From NCBI RefSeq assembly GCF_016902295.1, contig NZ_JACJLQ010000001.1, positions 1 through 64,000 of the forward strand: DNA of 64,000 bases. Reading direction: 5' to 3'. Below the pieces are notes generated by a model. The model was given only the letters and a program-made list of their open reading frames with translations, did not search any database and was not told the origin of the DNA. This document shows positions 45,977-55,140 of the stretch, piece by piece. The stretch is from Bacteroides caecigallinarum (GTDB taxonomy: Bacteria > Bacteroidota > Bacteroidia > Bacteroidales > Bacteroidaceae). The first letter of the stretch is position 1. Each line of letters opens with the position of its first letter. The position numbers and the translations under genes were made by a program.

Positions 45977-47326
45977 ATGTTGGAGCTTGACTTACTCACT
46001 GCTGTTTCTCCTATCGACGGCAGATATAGAACCAAGGCGGGAGCTTTGGCTGAATATTTTTCTGAGTACGCATTGATTAAGTATCGTGTGCAGGTGGAAA
46101 TAGAGTATTTTATTACTTTGTGTGAACTTCCTTTGCCACAGTTGAAATGTTTCGATCATGCGCGTTTTGAATCTTTACGTGATATTTATCGTAATTTCTC
46201 TGAAGCTGACGCTCAGCGTATCAAGGAAATCGAAAGCGTAACAAACCATGACGTTAAAGCCGTAGAATATTTCATCAAGGAACAGTTCGACAAGCTTGGG
46301 GGATTGGAAAAATATAAAGAGTTCATCCATTTCGGATTGACTTCGCAGGATATCAATAATACTTCTGTGCCTTTGTCTATAAAAGAGGCTCTGGAGAAGG
46401 AATATTATCCGCAAATACAGAAACTTATTGACCAGCTTGCCGCATATGCTGAGGAATGGAAGGATATTCCTATGCTTGCAAAGACTCACGGACAGCCTGC
46501 CTCTCCTACAAGATTGGGTAAAGAGATAATGGTGTTTGTATATAGATTGCGTCGTCAGTTGGATATCTTGAAGGCTTGTGCCATTACTGCCAAATTCGGT
46601 GGAGCTACCGGCAATTATAATGCTCATCATGTGGCTTATCCTGAATTTGACTGGAAAGCATTCGGAAACAAGTTTGTTGCAGAAAAATTAGGATTGGAGC
46701 GTGAGGAATATACTACTCAGATTTCAAATTATGACAATTTGGGAGCAATATTCGATGCAATGAAGCGTATCAATACTATTATGATTGATATGAACCGTGA
46801 CTTCTGGCAGTATATCTCTATGGAGTATTTCAAGCAGAAAATTAAAGCTGGAGAGGTTGGTTCGAGCGCGATGCCTCATAAGGTAAATCCTATCGACTTT
46901 GAAAATGCTGAAGGTAACTTGGGCATGGCTAATGCTATCTTCGAACATTTGTCGTCTAAACTTCCTGTTTCAAGATTACAGCGTGACTTGACTGACTCAA
47001 CAGTATTGCGTAATATTGGTGTTCCTTTTGGTCATACTATTATTGCTATTCAGAGTTCACTTAAAGGACTTGGCAAGCTGTTGCTGAATGAGCATAAAAT
47101 TTATGAGGATTTGGACAATTGCTGGAGTGTAGTGGCTGAGGCTATTCAGACTATTCTTCGTCGTGAGGCATATCCTAATCCTTACGAAGCTCTCAAGGCT
47201 CTGACACGTACAAATCAGGCTATTAACGAGGCTTCTATAAAAAAATTCATTGAAACTTTGGATGTGAGCGAAGAACTGAAGAAAGAACTTCGTGCTATCA
47301 CTCCACATAATTATACTGGTATTTAA
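45977..47326 (+). CDS. purB: Adenylosuccinate lyase
   Basis: Cleaves SAICAR and adenylosuccinate in purine synthesis. The 449 residues have the fumarase/aspartase-superfamily signature GSSAMPHKVNPIDFENAEG (about 295-313) and the conserved SVTNHDVKAVEYFIKE and FGLTSQDINNT segments. The length and start (MLELDLLTAVSPIDGRYRTK) are of the E. coli-like PurB type. A -7-like TACTTTTG is at 45928-45935. The pseudouridine synthase gene follows after about 67 bp. Confidence 0.97.
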   Translation: MLELDLLTAVSPIDGRYRTKAGALAEYFSEYALIKYRVQVEIEYFITLCELPLPQLKCFDHARFESLRDIYRNFSEADAQRIKEIESVTNHDVKAVEYFIKEQFDKLGGLEKYKEFIHFGLTSQDINNTSVPLSIKEALEKEYYPQIQKLIDQLAAYAEEWKDIPMLAKTHGQPASPTRLGKEIMVFVYRLRRQLDILKACAITAKFGGATGNYNAHHVAYPEFDWKAFGNKFVAEKLGLEREEYTTQISNYDNLGAIFDAMKRINTIMIDMNRDFWQYISMEYFKQKIKAGEVGSSAMPHKVNPIDFENAEGNLGMANAIFEHLSSKLPVSRLQRDLTDSTVLRNIGVPFGHTIIAIQSSLKGLGKLLLNEHKIYEDLDNCWSVVAEAIQTILRREAYPNPYEALKALTRTNQAINEASIKKFIETLDVSEELKKELRAITPHNYTGI

Positions 47327-47393
47327 TTATTAGACTTAATAGAGACATTTTGCCCGAGAGGGTATGAGTATTAATTTTTTTGATTTTATTATT

Positions 47394-48671
47394 ATGACAG
47401 AAAGAGAATTCAGACAAAATGGTGAAAACCAGTCTGGCCGCGATGGTAGAAAATCTTACAACAACAGAGAAGGTTATAACAGAAACAATCGTTATGAGGG
47501 TGGTAATTATGGACGTCGTTCGAACAATGGATTTGATGGTGGCGAACGTCAGAACCGTTCTTCTTTCAACCCTCGATTTAATAATAATGGTGGCGAACGC
47601 CAGCAGCGTGGTGGCTATGGTAATAATAATTATGGTCGTCAACAACGTTCTTACGGCAATCGTCCTTATGGTAATAATGAAGGAGGAGAACGTTCATACG
47701 GCTCACCGCGTTTCAATAACAATGGCGGTGATCGTCAGCAGCGTCAGTTTACTCCAAGATTTAACAATGACGGTGGAGAACAACGCTCGTTCCGTCCTCG
47801 TCAGGGACAACAGGGAGGATATCGTCAGCAGGGTGGAGGCTATGGAAATAATCGTCAAGGCGGTTTCCGTCCGCGTACAACTGACTATAATCCGAATGCT
47901 AAATATAGCATGAAGAAGCAGATTGAATATAAGGATATTCTTACAGATCCTAATGAGCCAATCCGTCTGAACAAGTATCTGGCTAATGCCGGCATTTGCT
48001 CACGCCGTGAGGCTGATGAGTTTATCACTGCCGGAGTGGTTTCTGTAAATGGGGAAATTGTAACTGAACTTGGTACTAAGGTACATCGTAACGACGAGGT
48101 TAAGTTCCATGATCAGCCGGTGAATATCGAGAGAAAGGTATATTTGCTGCTAAACAAGCCAAAGGATTGTGTGACTACTTCGGACGATCCTCAGGAACGT
48201 AAGACTGTAATGGATTATGTAAAGAATGCGTGCAAAGAGCGTATTTATCCTGTAGGAAGACTTGACCGTAATACTACTGGCGTGCTATTGCTTACAAACG
48301 ATGGTGAGATGGCTTCAAAACTTACTCATCCTAAATATCTTAAGAAGAAGATTTATCATGTATATTGCGACAAGAATGTAACTAAGGCAGACTTGGATCA
48401 GATTGTTCAGGGTATTACTTTGGAGGATGGAGAAATCCATGCTGATGCTGTAAGTTATGCATCGGATACTGATAAGTCACAAGTGGGAATAGAAATACAC
48501 TCTGGAAAGAACCGTATCGTACGTCGTATATTTGAACATCTTGGATATAAGGTTATTAAACTTGATAGAGTTTATTTTGCCGGACTTACTAAGAAGGGAT
48601 TGCGTCGTGGCGACTGGAGATTCTTGACAGAAAATGAAGTGAATATGCTCCGTATGGGGTCTTTTGAATAA
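47394..48671 (+). CDS. RluB/RsuA-family pseudouridine synthase with RGG-like N-terminal extension
   Basis: A 425-residue rRNA pseudouridine synthase. An S4 RNA-binding domain starts at about residue 190 (RLNKYLANAGICSRREAD), and the catalytic Asp is in VGRLDRNTTGVLLLTNDG (about 300). The first 189 residues are low-complexity, rich in Arg, Gly, Asn and Gln, with repeats such as PRFNNNGGERQ, resembling disordered RGG RNA-binding tails. The start at 47394 (MTEREFRQ) is preferred over 47364. RluB-type enzymes modify 23S rRNA; which site is uncertain. Confidence 0.9.
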   Translation: MTEREFRQNGENQSGRDGRKSYNNREGYNRNNRYEGGNYGRRSNNGFDGGERQNRSSFNPRFNNNGGERQQRGGYGNNNYGRQQRSYGNRPYGNNEGGERSYGSPRFNNNGGDRQQRQFTPRFNNDGGEQRSFRPRQGQQGGYRQQGGGYGNNRQGGFRPRTTDYNPNAKYSMKKQIEYKDILTDPNEPIRLNKYLANAGICSRREADEFITAGVVSVNGEIVTELGTKVHRNDEVKFHDQPVNIERKVYLLLNKPKDCVTTSDDPQERKTVMDYVKNACKERIYPVGRLDRNTTGVLLLTNDGEMASKLTHPKYLKKKIYHVYCDKNVTKADLDQIVQGITLEDGEIHADAVSYASDTDKSQVGIEIHSGKNRIVRRIFEHLGYKVIKLDRVYFAGLTKKGLRRGDWRFLTENEVNMLRMGSFE

Positions 48672-48684
48672 TATAAATTATTAA

Positions 48685-50091
48685 ATGATGGAAATGATTC
48701 GTAGAACAAAGATTGTTGACGTGCTGAAATCACGCGATTTCGGTAGTATGGTCAATGTAAAGGGTTGGGTTCGTACCCGCCGCGGTAGCAAACAGGTAAA
48801 CTTTATCGCCTTGAATGACGGTTCTACTATAAATAATGTACAGGTGGTTGTTGATTTGGCTAACTTCGATGAGGAAATGCTTAAGCAGATTACTACTGGT
48901 GCATGTATCAGCGTAAACGGTGAATTGGTAGAATCTGTGGGTGCAGGACAGGCTGCTGAAATTCAGGCTCGCGAAATAGAGGTTTTGGGCGTATGTGACA
49001 ATACTTATCCGCTTCAGAAAAAAGGTCACTCTATGGAGTTCCTTCGTGAGATAGCTCATTTGCGTCCACGTACAAATACATTCGGAGCTGTGTTCCGTAT
49101 TCGTCATAATATGGCTATTGCAATTCATAAGTTTTTCCATGACCGTGGATTCTTCTATTTCCATACTCCACTTATCACTGCGTCAGACTGTGAAGGTGCC
49201 GGACAGATGTTCCAGGTTACAACAATGAACCTGTATGATTTGAAGAAGGACGAAAATGGCTCTATCATATATGATAACGATTTCTTTGGGAAACAGGCAA
49301 GTCTGACTGTATCAGGACAGCTTGAAGGAGAATTGGCAGCTACTGCTTTAGGAGCCATCTATACATTCGGTCCTACTTTCCGTGCTGAAAATTCAAATAC
49401 TCCACGTCACTTGGCTGAGTTCTGGATGATTGAGCCGGAAGTCGCTTTCAATGATATATATGACAATATGGACCTTGCTGAGGAATTTATCAAATATTGT
49501 GTACAGTGGGCTTTGGACAACTGCTATGACGATGTTAAGTTCCTTAACGATATGTTTGACAAGGGTTTGATAGAACGCCTGCAGAGTGTATTGAAAGACA
49601 GCTTCGTTCGTTTGCCTTACACCGATGGTATCAAGATTCTTGAAGATGCTGTAGCAAAAGGACATAAGTTTGAGTTCCCTGTATTTTGGGGTGCCGACTT
49701 GGCTTCAGAGCACGAACGTTATCTTGTAGAAGAACATTTTAACAAACCGGTTATCCTTACAGACTATCCAAAGGAAATCAAGGCTTTCTATATGAAACAG
49801 AATGAAGACGGAAAGACAGTACGTGCAATGGATGTGTTGTTCCCTAAGATTGGTGAAATAATCGGAGGTTCTGAACGTGAAGCGGACTATGACAAATTAT
49901 TGACACGTATTCAGGAATTGGGAATTCCAATGAAAGATATGTGGTGGTATCTTGACACGCGTAAATACGGTTCATGTCCTCACTCAGGATTTGGCTTGGG
50001 ATTTGAACGCCTGTTGCTGTTTGTTACAGGTATGTCTAATATACGTGATGTCATACCTTTCCCACGTACTCCAAGAAATGCTGAATTCTGA
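48685..50091 (+). CDS. asnS: Asparaginyl-tRNA synthetase
   Basis: Charges tRNA-Asn. The 468 residues have an N-terminal OB-fold anticodon domain ([19 protein letters not shown], about 24-42) and a class II core with motif 2 [21 protein letters not shown] and motif 3 [10 protein letters not shown] near the C terminus. In-frame ATGs at 48685, 48688 and 48694 are all possible starts. It starts 13 bp after the pseudouridine synthase gene, suggesting cotranscription. Confidence 0.97.
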   Translation: MMEMIRRTKIVDVLKSRDFGSMVNVKGWVRTRRGSKQVNFIALNDGSTINNVQVVVDLANFDEEMLKQITTGACISVNGELVESVGAGQAAEIQAREIEVLGVCDNTYPLQKKGHSMEFLREIAHLRPRTNTFGAVFRIRHNMAIAIHKFFHDRGFFYFHTPLITASDCEGAGQMFQVTTMNLYDLKKDENGSIIYDNDFFGKQASLTVSGQLEGELAATALGAIYTFGPTFRAENSNTPRHLAEFWMIEPEVAFNDIYDNMDLAEEFIKYCVQWALDNCYDDVKFLNDMFDKGLIERLQSVLKDSFVRLPYTDGIKILEDAVAKGHKFEFPVFWGADLASEHERYLVEEHFNKPVILTDYPKEIKAFYMKQNEDGKTVRAMDVLFPKIGEIIGGSEREADYDKLLTRIQELGIPMKDMWWYLDTRKYGSCPHSGFGLGFERLLLFVTGMSNIRDVIPFPRTPRNAEF

Positions 50092-50122
50092 TTTTAGATA
50101 AATTCATCTTCATTATTATATT

Positions 50123-50163
50123 AAAGCTGTTCGGGAATTAACTATTTTCGAGCAGCTTTTTTG
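50123..50163 (+). terminator. Terminator after asnS
   Basis: AAAGCTGTTCG (50123-50133) pairs with CGAGCAGCTTT (50149-50159) followed by a T run. Confidence 0.85.
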
Positions 50164-50278
50164 TTGTTCTTGCCTATTTCTGATATTTTTATGAAAAAAA
50201 AATGAACTATTCTATGGATTTTATATTTTATTCTGTATATTTGTAGAAACCTATTAATAAACTTAAATATATAGTGTT

Positions 50279-50764
50279 ATGAGAATGCGCAATTTTATAT
50301 TTCTTGCATTATTGTTGCTTATAGCTTCTGGTAGTGCGTTGGCGCAGTCAGCCGAAAAAGCCCCATTAGGTCTTAATGGTATATGGCAGATGTGTTTTTA
50401 TCGTTCTAATTCGCCTGATGTTGCAGGTGAACTTAAAACCAGTAATTCATTTAAAATCCTAACAGATGATGGACGTTTTACTAATATGGTAATGATGCCA
50501 AATGGAGCCATCATTATCGGTGAAGGTAAATGGGAAATGACATCTGAAAAATCATATACAGAGATAGTTGAAAGAAACATTCATCTTCCACAGCTGGACG
50601 GTAAAAAGAATGTCATGGAATTTGAATTGCAAGGTGATGATATTATGGTTGTTAAGTTCTTTCTAAAAGAAGATGTTAATGGCAACAGAATTGATTCATG
50701 GTGCTATGAAACATGGAAGAGAGTAACTATGCCAGATGAATATCCTGAAAATATTATAAGATGA
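50279..50764 (+). CDS. DUF4488-like secreted protein
   Basis: A 161-residue protein with a signal peptide (about 1-22, LLLLIASGSALAQ). The mature part begins PLGLNGIWQMCFYR and continues as a short beta-rich, lipocalin-like domain (FKILTDDGRF, GKWEMTSEKSYTEIVER). The 'GIWQ...F.ILTDDGRF.N' pattern resembles Bacteroides DUF4488 proteins of unknown function. A -7-like TATATTTG lies at 50236-50243. It is monocistronic between two terminators. Confidence 0.7.
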   Translation: MRMRNFIFLALLLLIASGSALAQSAEKAPLGLNGIWQMCFYRSNSPDVAGELKTSNSFKILTDDGRFTNMVMMPNGAIIIGEGKWEMTSEKSYTEIVERNIHLPQLDGKKNVMEFELQGDDIMVVKFFLKEDVNGNRIDSWCYETWKRVTMPDEYPENIIR

Positions 50765-50819
50765 GTCTATCATTATGGAATAAATGATGGATAATTTATT
50801 GCTATGAAAAATTTCTGAT

Positions 50820-50853
50820 AAGGCTGCCATTCATTGTAATGGCAGCCTTTTTT
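50820..50853 (+). terminator. Terminator after the DUF4488-like gene
   Basis: AAGGCTGCCATT (50820-50831) and AATGGCAGCCTT (50838-50849) are perfect 12-bp arms with a 6-nt loop and a T run. Confidence 0.92.
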
Positions 50854-50894
50854 ACATAGTATCAGTTCATTATATAAGAAAAAAACAAAAAAAC

Positions 50895-50925
50895 TTTGTC
50901 TGTTTCGGGAAAAGTTGTACCTTTG
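50895..50925 (+). promoter_or_regulatory. Promoter of the rplM-rpsI-rpsB-tsf operon
   Basis: TTTG 50895-50898, 19-bp spacer, TACCTTTG 50918-50925: a full consensus match, as expected for a strong ribosomal-protein promoter. The ~120-nt leader before the rplM GTG can fold (for example TTATCA with TGATAA) and may carry feedback control. Confidence 0.8.
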
Positions 50926-51051
50926 CAAGCCGATTATTATCAAATAGTGATAAATTTAAGATTCAGAGCACTTTAATTCTTCTTTGTCCGGGATGGATGA
51001 AGTGTGATGGATTCGTTTTTTAGTAGTTAACATTTTAAAAAAGATTTAAGA

Positions 51052-51513
51052 GTGGATACTTTAAGTTACAAGACCATTTCTGCAAACAAAGAAACTGCAA
51101 CTAAAGAATGGGTTGTAGTTGATGCTACCGACCAGGTCGTAGGACGTCTCGGTGCTAAAGTTGCGAAACTGTTGAGAGGAAAGTACAAACCAAACTTTAC
51201 TCCTCATGTGGACTGCGGTGATAACGTAATCATCATCAATGCAGACAAAGTTAAATTTACAGGTAATAAGTGGAATGACAAAGTGTATTTGAGCTATACA
51301 GGTTATCCTGGTGGACAGCGCGAAATCACTCCGGCTCGCTTGATGGCTAAACCTAACGGCGCTGAAAAATTAATGAAGAAAGTTGTAAAAGGCATGCTTC
51401 CTAAGAATCGTCTTGGAGCTAAATTGCTCGGCAACTTGTATGTTTATGAAGGTTCTGAACACAAACATGAAGCTCAGACTCCAAAAGTTATTGATATTAA
51501 CACACTTAAATAA
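51052..51513 (+). CDS. rplM: 50S ribosomal protein L13
   Basis: A 153-residue uL13, an early 50S assembly protein. Conserved segments VVDATDQVVGRLGAKVAKLL (about 22-41) and YPGGQREITPARLM are present. The start is GTG at 51052 (reads DTLSYKTISANK after Met), placed just after the promoter leader. rpsI follows after 6 bp, the usual L13-S9 pairing. Confidence 0.98.
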   Translation: MDTLSYKTISANKETATKEWVVVDATDQVVGRLGAKVAKLLRGKYKPNFTPHVDCGDNVIIINADKVKFTGNKWNDKVYLSYTGYPGGQREITPARLMAKPNGAEKLMKKVVKGMLPKNRLGAKLLGNLYVYEGSEHKHEAQTPKVIDINTLK

Positions 51514-51519
51514 TAAAGA

Positions 51520-51906
51520 ATGGAAGTAGTAAATGCATTAGGCAGACGTAAAAGCGCTATTGCTCGTGTTTTCGTCAGCGAAGGTACAGGAAAGATTACT
51601 ATTAACAAGAGAGACCTTGCAGAGTACTTTCCATCAACTATTCTGCAGTATGTAGTTAAACAGCCTCTTAATCTTCTTCAGGTGGCTGAAAAATATGATA
51701 TAAAAGTTAACTTGTGTGGTGGTGGTTTCACAGGACAGTCACAGGCTTTGCGCTTGGCTATCGCTCGTGCACTTGTTAAAATCAATCCGGAAGATAAGAA
51801 AGCTCTTCGTGTAGAAGGATTTATGACTCGTGATTCTCGTTCTGTTGAACGTAAAAAACCAGGACGTCCTAAAGCACGTAGAAGATTCCAGTTCAGTAAA
51901 CGTTAA
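51520..51906 (+). CDS. rpsI: 30S ribosomal protein S9
   Basis: A 128-residue uS9 ending in the conserved basic tail RRFQFSKR that reaches the P-site tRNA. GRRKSAIARVFV at the start and GGGFTGQSQALRLAIARAL in the middle are family motifs. An octamer inverted-repeat element and a rpsB leader separate it from rpsB by 223 bp. Confidence 0.98.
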   Translation: MEVVNALGRRKSAIARVFVSEGTGKITINKRDLAEYFPSTILQYVVKQPLNLLQVAEKYDIKVNLCGGGFTGQSQALRLAIARALVKINPEDKKALRVEGFMTRDSRSVERKKPGRPKARRRFQFSKR

Positions 51907-51912
51907 GCGATT

Positions 51913-52007
51913 GAGTTTGTTAGTTTTTAAGTTTGTAAGTTTATTGCTAGTAATCGGTTTGCGAAACTTCAGACTAAACTCAAGAACTTAGAAACTCAAA
52001 AACTTAA
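51913..52007. repeat. Inverted octamer arrays between rpsI and rpsB
   Basis: Four consecutive 8-bp units of consensus RAGTTTKT (51913-51944) face 8-bp units AAACTYAA (51964-52007, with a 4-bp interruption). The unit and facing arrangement match the element at 19156-19274, so both belong to one repeat family. Confidence 0.8.
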
Positions 52008-52029
52008 ATGTAAAAGCGTTTAGTATCTA

Positions 52030-52082
52030 AACTGTCAGGATTTTCCCTACAATTGTTTGCGGAGAAACTACCAGACAGTTGG
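52030..52082 (+). promoter_or_regulatory. Candidate rpsB mRNA leader stem
   Basis: AACTGTC (52030-52036) pairs with GACAGTT (52074-52080); after one A-A mismatch, GG (52038-52039) pairs with CC (52071-52072). A smaller inner pairing is possible. It lies about 50 nt before rpsB, where S2 autoregulatory structures occur in other bacteria. Confidence 0.35.
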
Positions 52083-52129
52083 TTAAAAATCAAACAAAAA
52101 AGAAAGTAAACGATTAAAATTAAAGAACA

Positions 52130-52969
52130 ATGTCAAGAGTAAATTTTGATACATTATTGGAAGCAGGCTGCCACTTCGGACATTTAAAGAGAAAGTGGAA
52201 TCCAGCAATGGCTCCTTATATTTTTATGGAACGCAACGGTATCCATATCATCGACCTTAACAAAACCGTTGTAAAAGTTGAAGAAGCTGCTGAAGCTTTG
52301 AAGCAGATTGCAAAATCAGGAAAGAAAGTCCTGTTTGTTGCTACTAAAAAACAAGCTAAACAGGTAGTAGCTGAGAAAGCTGCTTCTGTAAATATGCCAT
52401 ACGTTATCGAACGTTGGCCAGGTGGTATGTTGACTAACTTCCCAACTATCCGTAAGGCTGTTAAGAAGATGGCTACTATCGATAAACTTACTAACGATGG
52501 TACTTATTCTAACTTGTCTAAGAGAGAAATCCTTCAAATCTCTCGTCAGCGTGCTAAACTTGAAAAGAACCTTGGTTCTATCGCTGACTTGACTCGTCTT
52601 CCATCTGCATTGTTCGTAATCGATGTATTGAAAGAAAATATTGCTGTACGTGAAGCTAATCGTCTTGGTATTCCTGTATTTGCAATTGTTGATACAAACT
52701 CTGATCCTTCAAATGTTGATTACGTAATCCCAGCAAACGACGATGCAACTAAATCAGTAGAAGTAATTCTTGATGCTTGTTGTGCTGCAATGGCTGAAGG
52801 TTTGGAAGAAAGAAAAGCTGAAAAAGTAGATATGGATGCTGCTGGTGAAGCTGCTGCTCCTAAAGCACCTAAGAAAAAAGCTGCAAGAGCTCGCATGGAT
52901 AAAGCAGAAGAAGATGCTATAAATGCTGCTAAAGCTGCTGCTTTCGTAAGCAAAGAGGATGAAGCTTAA
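52130..52969 (+). CDS. rpsB: 30S ribosomal protein S2
   Basis: A 279-residue uS2. GCHFGHLKRKWNPAMAPYIF (about 13-32) and the C-terminal RLGIPVFAIVDTNSDPSNVDYVIPAND region are conserved signatures. Residues from about 225 form an Ala/Lys-rich tail (KAPKKKAARARMDKAEEDA) typical of Bacteroidetes S2. tsf follows across a heptamer inverted repeat. Confidence 0.98.
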   Translation: MSRVNFDTLLEAGCHFGHLKRKWNPAMAPYIFMERNGIHIIDLNKTVVKVEEAAEALKQIAKSGKKVLFVATKKQAKQVVAEKAASVNMPYVIERWPGGMLTNFPTIRKAVKKMATIDKLTNDGTYSNLSKREILQISRQRAKLEKNLGSIADLTRLPSALFVIDVLKENIAVREANRLGIPVFAIVDTNSDPSNVDYVIPANDDATKSVEVILDACCAAMAEGLEERKAEKVDMDAAGEAAAPKAPKKKAARARMDKAEEDAINAAKAAAFVSKEDEA

Positions 52970-52989
52970 TTCTTGAAACTATTATATAT

Positions 52990-53058
52990 AAAATTGAGAA
53001 TTGAAAATTGAGAATGGAACATATATGCTCAGATTCTCAGTTCTCAATTCTCAATTTT
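52990..53058. repeat. Inverted heptamer arrays between rpsB and tsf
   Basis: The left arm (52990-53015) is built of TTGARAA heptamers and the right arm (53033-53058) of TTCTCAR heptamers. The 26-bp arms match at 23 of 26 positions around a 17-bp centre, giving a strong AT-rich hairpin in an operon that must read through it. Confidence 0.88.
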
Positions 53059-53105
53059 GTTTTATAACGATATTTATTATTAACTCTTAATAAAAAGAAA
53101 TTATT

Positions 53106-54098
53106 ATGGCTGTAAGTATGGCAGATATTACCAAGCTTCGTAAAATGACTGGAGCTGGTATGATGGACTGTAAAAATGCTTTGAACGATGCTGAAGGCGA
53201 TTTCGACAAGGCAATGGAAATTATTCGTAAAAAAGGACAGGCAGTAGCTGCAAAACGTTCTGACCGCGAGACTTCTGAAGGTTGCGTTTTGGCTAAATCA
53301 ACCGGTGATTACGCTGCGATGATAGCTTTGAAGTGTGAAACAGACTTCGTTGCTAAAAACGCTGATTTCGTTGCTTTGACTCAGACTATTCTTGATGCTG
53401 CAATCGCCAACAAATGTCAGAACATTGATGAAATAAAGGCTCTTCCAATGGGTAATGGTACAATTGGTGATGCTATCGTTGAACGTAGCGGTGTAACTGG
53501 TGAAAAGACTGAATTGGATGGCTATTTCTTCGTTACAGGTGCTTGTACAGCGGTTTACAACCACATGCATAAAAACCAGCTTTGTACTATAGTTTCTTTC
53601 AACAAGGCTTGTGATGAGCAGGTCGCAAACGAAATCTGTATGCAGATTGCCGCTATGAACCCAATCGCAATTGATGAAGCTGGAGTACCAGAGTCTGTAA
53701 AAGAAGAAGAAATAAAGGTTGCTGTTGAAAAAACTAAAGCTGAACAAGTACAGAAGGCTGTTGAAGCTGCTTTGAAGAAAGCCGGTATCAACCCTGCACA
53801 CGTGGATAGCGAAGAGCACATGGAAAGCAACATGGCTAAGGGATGGATTACAGCTGAAGATGTAGCTAAGGCTAAAGAAATCAAAGAAACTGTTGCTGCT
53901 GAAAAGGCTGCCAACTTGCCACAGGCTATGATTGAAAATATTGCTAAAGGTCGTCTTGGCAAATTCTTGAAAGAAGTTTGTCTATTGAACCAGGAAAGCA
54001 TTATGGATCCTAAGAAGACTGTATCTGATGTCCTTAAGGCTGCTGATCCTGAATTGACTATAGTTGATTTCAAACGTTTTACTTTGCGTGCTGAATAA
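53106..54098 (+). CDS. tsf: Elongation factor Ts
   Basis: Nucleotide exchange factor for EF-Tu. The 330 residues start MAVSMADITKLRKMTGAGMM with the conserved TGAGMMDCK motif that contacts EF-Tu, and CETDFVAKN follows at about 78. The length fits the longer Bacteroidetes form. It ends the operon at a bidirectional terminator. Confidence 0.97.
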   Translation: MAVSMADITKLRKMTGAGMMDCKNALNDAEGDFDKAMEIIRKKGQAVAAKRSDRETSEGCVLAKSTGDYAAMIALKCETDFVAKNADFVALTQTILDAAIANKCQNIDEIKALPMGNGTIGDAIVERSGVTGEKTELDGYFFVTGACTAVYNHMHKNQLCTIVSFNKACDEQVANEICMQIAAMNPIAIDEAGVPESVKEEEIKVAVEKTKAEQVQKAVEAALKKAGINPAHVDSEEHMESNMAKGWITAEDVAKAKEIKETVAAEKAANLPQAMIENIAKGRLGKFLKEVCLLNQESIMDPKKTVSDVLKAADPELTIVDFKRFTLRAE

Positions 54099-54122
54099 TC
54101 AATCATTTGCATAGATAAAATT

Positions 54123-54173
54123 AAAAAGCGTGAATTTACGAGTTTTGACCAAACGAGTAATTCACGCTTTTTT
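54123..54173. terminator. Bidirectional terminator between tsf and rnc
   Basis: AAAAAGCGTGAATT (54123-54136) pairs with AATTCACGCTTTTT (54159-54172). The stem continues in part inward, with A and T runs on opposite sides. Confidence 0.9.
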
Positions 54174-54198
54174 ATGTGTATATATGCCCTGTCTTATT

Positions 54199-55137
54199 TT
54201 ATTTTTCCTCAGCTTCCTTGAAAGCGGCTTCTTCTGCTTCGGAAATAATCTTTTCTTCGTCATCGAATTTTTCAGCCATTGAATCGAATTTATATTCTTC
54301 TTCTTCAGCTATAGTTCCTGTTTGTGCGATATTTTTTTCAGAGATGATGTTATTATAAGCGTTTTCTCTTTCATTCTTTGCTGCAAATATAGCGTCAATG
54401 AAAACAGAATCTTTTTTTATCATTGTCATTGTAGTGTGCGCTGCTTCCTGCTGTGACTCCTTTTTGGAGTATCCCTTACCACTGCCTCCGGCAATATTTT
54501 CAACTAAAATTTGAGTCTCAAAAACAGGGTTCTGGCTTTCGTCCAATGACTGACCGATCAGTCGGAACTCTATTTCGAATTTATTCTTTTGACTCCATTC
54601 AATAAGTTTGGATTTGAAGTTGACTTCTTTGCGTGAGATTTTGTCAAGGTTGATGTATTGGCCTATAATACGTTCTTCCATGAATTTCATGCAAGCTTTG
54701 TATCCACGGTCCAAATAAATAGCTCCTACAAGCGCTTCGAAAGCATTTCCACTCATATAGCTGTTATGCGACGATTGTTTTGACGAATACTTTATGAGCT
54801 TGTCTAATCCGATTTTTATCGCAATATTGTTCAAAGTTTCCCTTTGTACAATTTTTGACCTTGTATTAGTGAGGAAACCTTCTCTTTTCCCTTCAAATTT
54901 CTTATATACGATATCGGCTACTACTGCGTCAAGTATGGCATCTCCCAGAAACTCAAGTCTTTCGTTGTTGACCAATCTGCCCTGAGTCTTTACTGAAGAA
55001 GATTTGTGCAGTAGCGCTTGTTGGTATATTTCGATATTATGAGGATAGAATCCCAATATCTTATAAAAACGAAAATAAGGCTCTTTCTCCTTACGGAAAA
55101 AGAGTCTTATTCTATCTGTAATATTTTCTATTGACAC
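54199..55137 (-). CDS. rnc: Ribonuclease III with acidic C-terminal tail
   Basis: Cleaves double-stranded RNA in rRNA and mRNA processing. The 312 residues have the RNase III signature ERLEFLGDAIL (about 59-69), the second catalytic region NAFEALVGAIYLDRGY, and a dsRNA-binding domain (about 170-240, GKGYSKKESQQEAAH). About 70 extra C-terminal residues are highly acidic (EEEEYKFDSMAEKFDDEEK). It lies 3 bp after fabF on the minus strand, forming acpP-fabF-rnc. Confidence 0.95.
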   Translation of the reverse strand: MSIENITDRIRLFFRKEKEPYFRFYKILGFYPHNIEIYQQALLHKSSSVKTQGRLVNNERLEFLGDAILDAVVADIVYKKFEGKREGFLTNTRSKIVQRETLNNIAIKIGLDKLIKYSSKQSSHNSYMSGNAFEALVGAIYLDRGYKACMKFMEERIIGQYINLDKISRKEVNFKSKLIEWSQKNKFEIEFRLIGQSLDESQNPVFETQILVENIAGGSGKGYSKKESQQEAAHTTMTMIKKDSVFIDAIFAAKNERENAYNNIISEKNIAQTGTIAEEEEYKFDSMAEKFDDEEKIISEAEEAAFKEAEEK

Positions 55138-55140
55138 AGT

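Noticed and set aside
47419-47913. 164-residue ORF inside the pseudouridine synthase gene
   Set aside because: It is a shifted-frame shadow of the repetitive Arg/Gly-rich coding region; the real frame continues into the S4 and catalytic domains.
52990-53058. Heptamer inverted repeat as an intrinsic terminator
   Set aside because: The arms are AT-rich, the following sequence is only TTTTGTTTT, and tsf downstream has no clear promoter of its own; read-through seems required.
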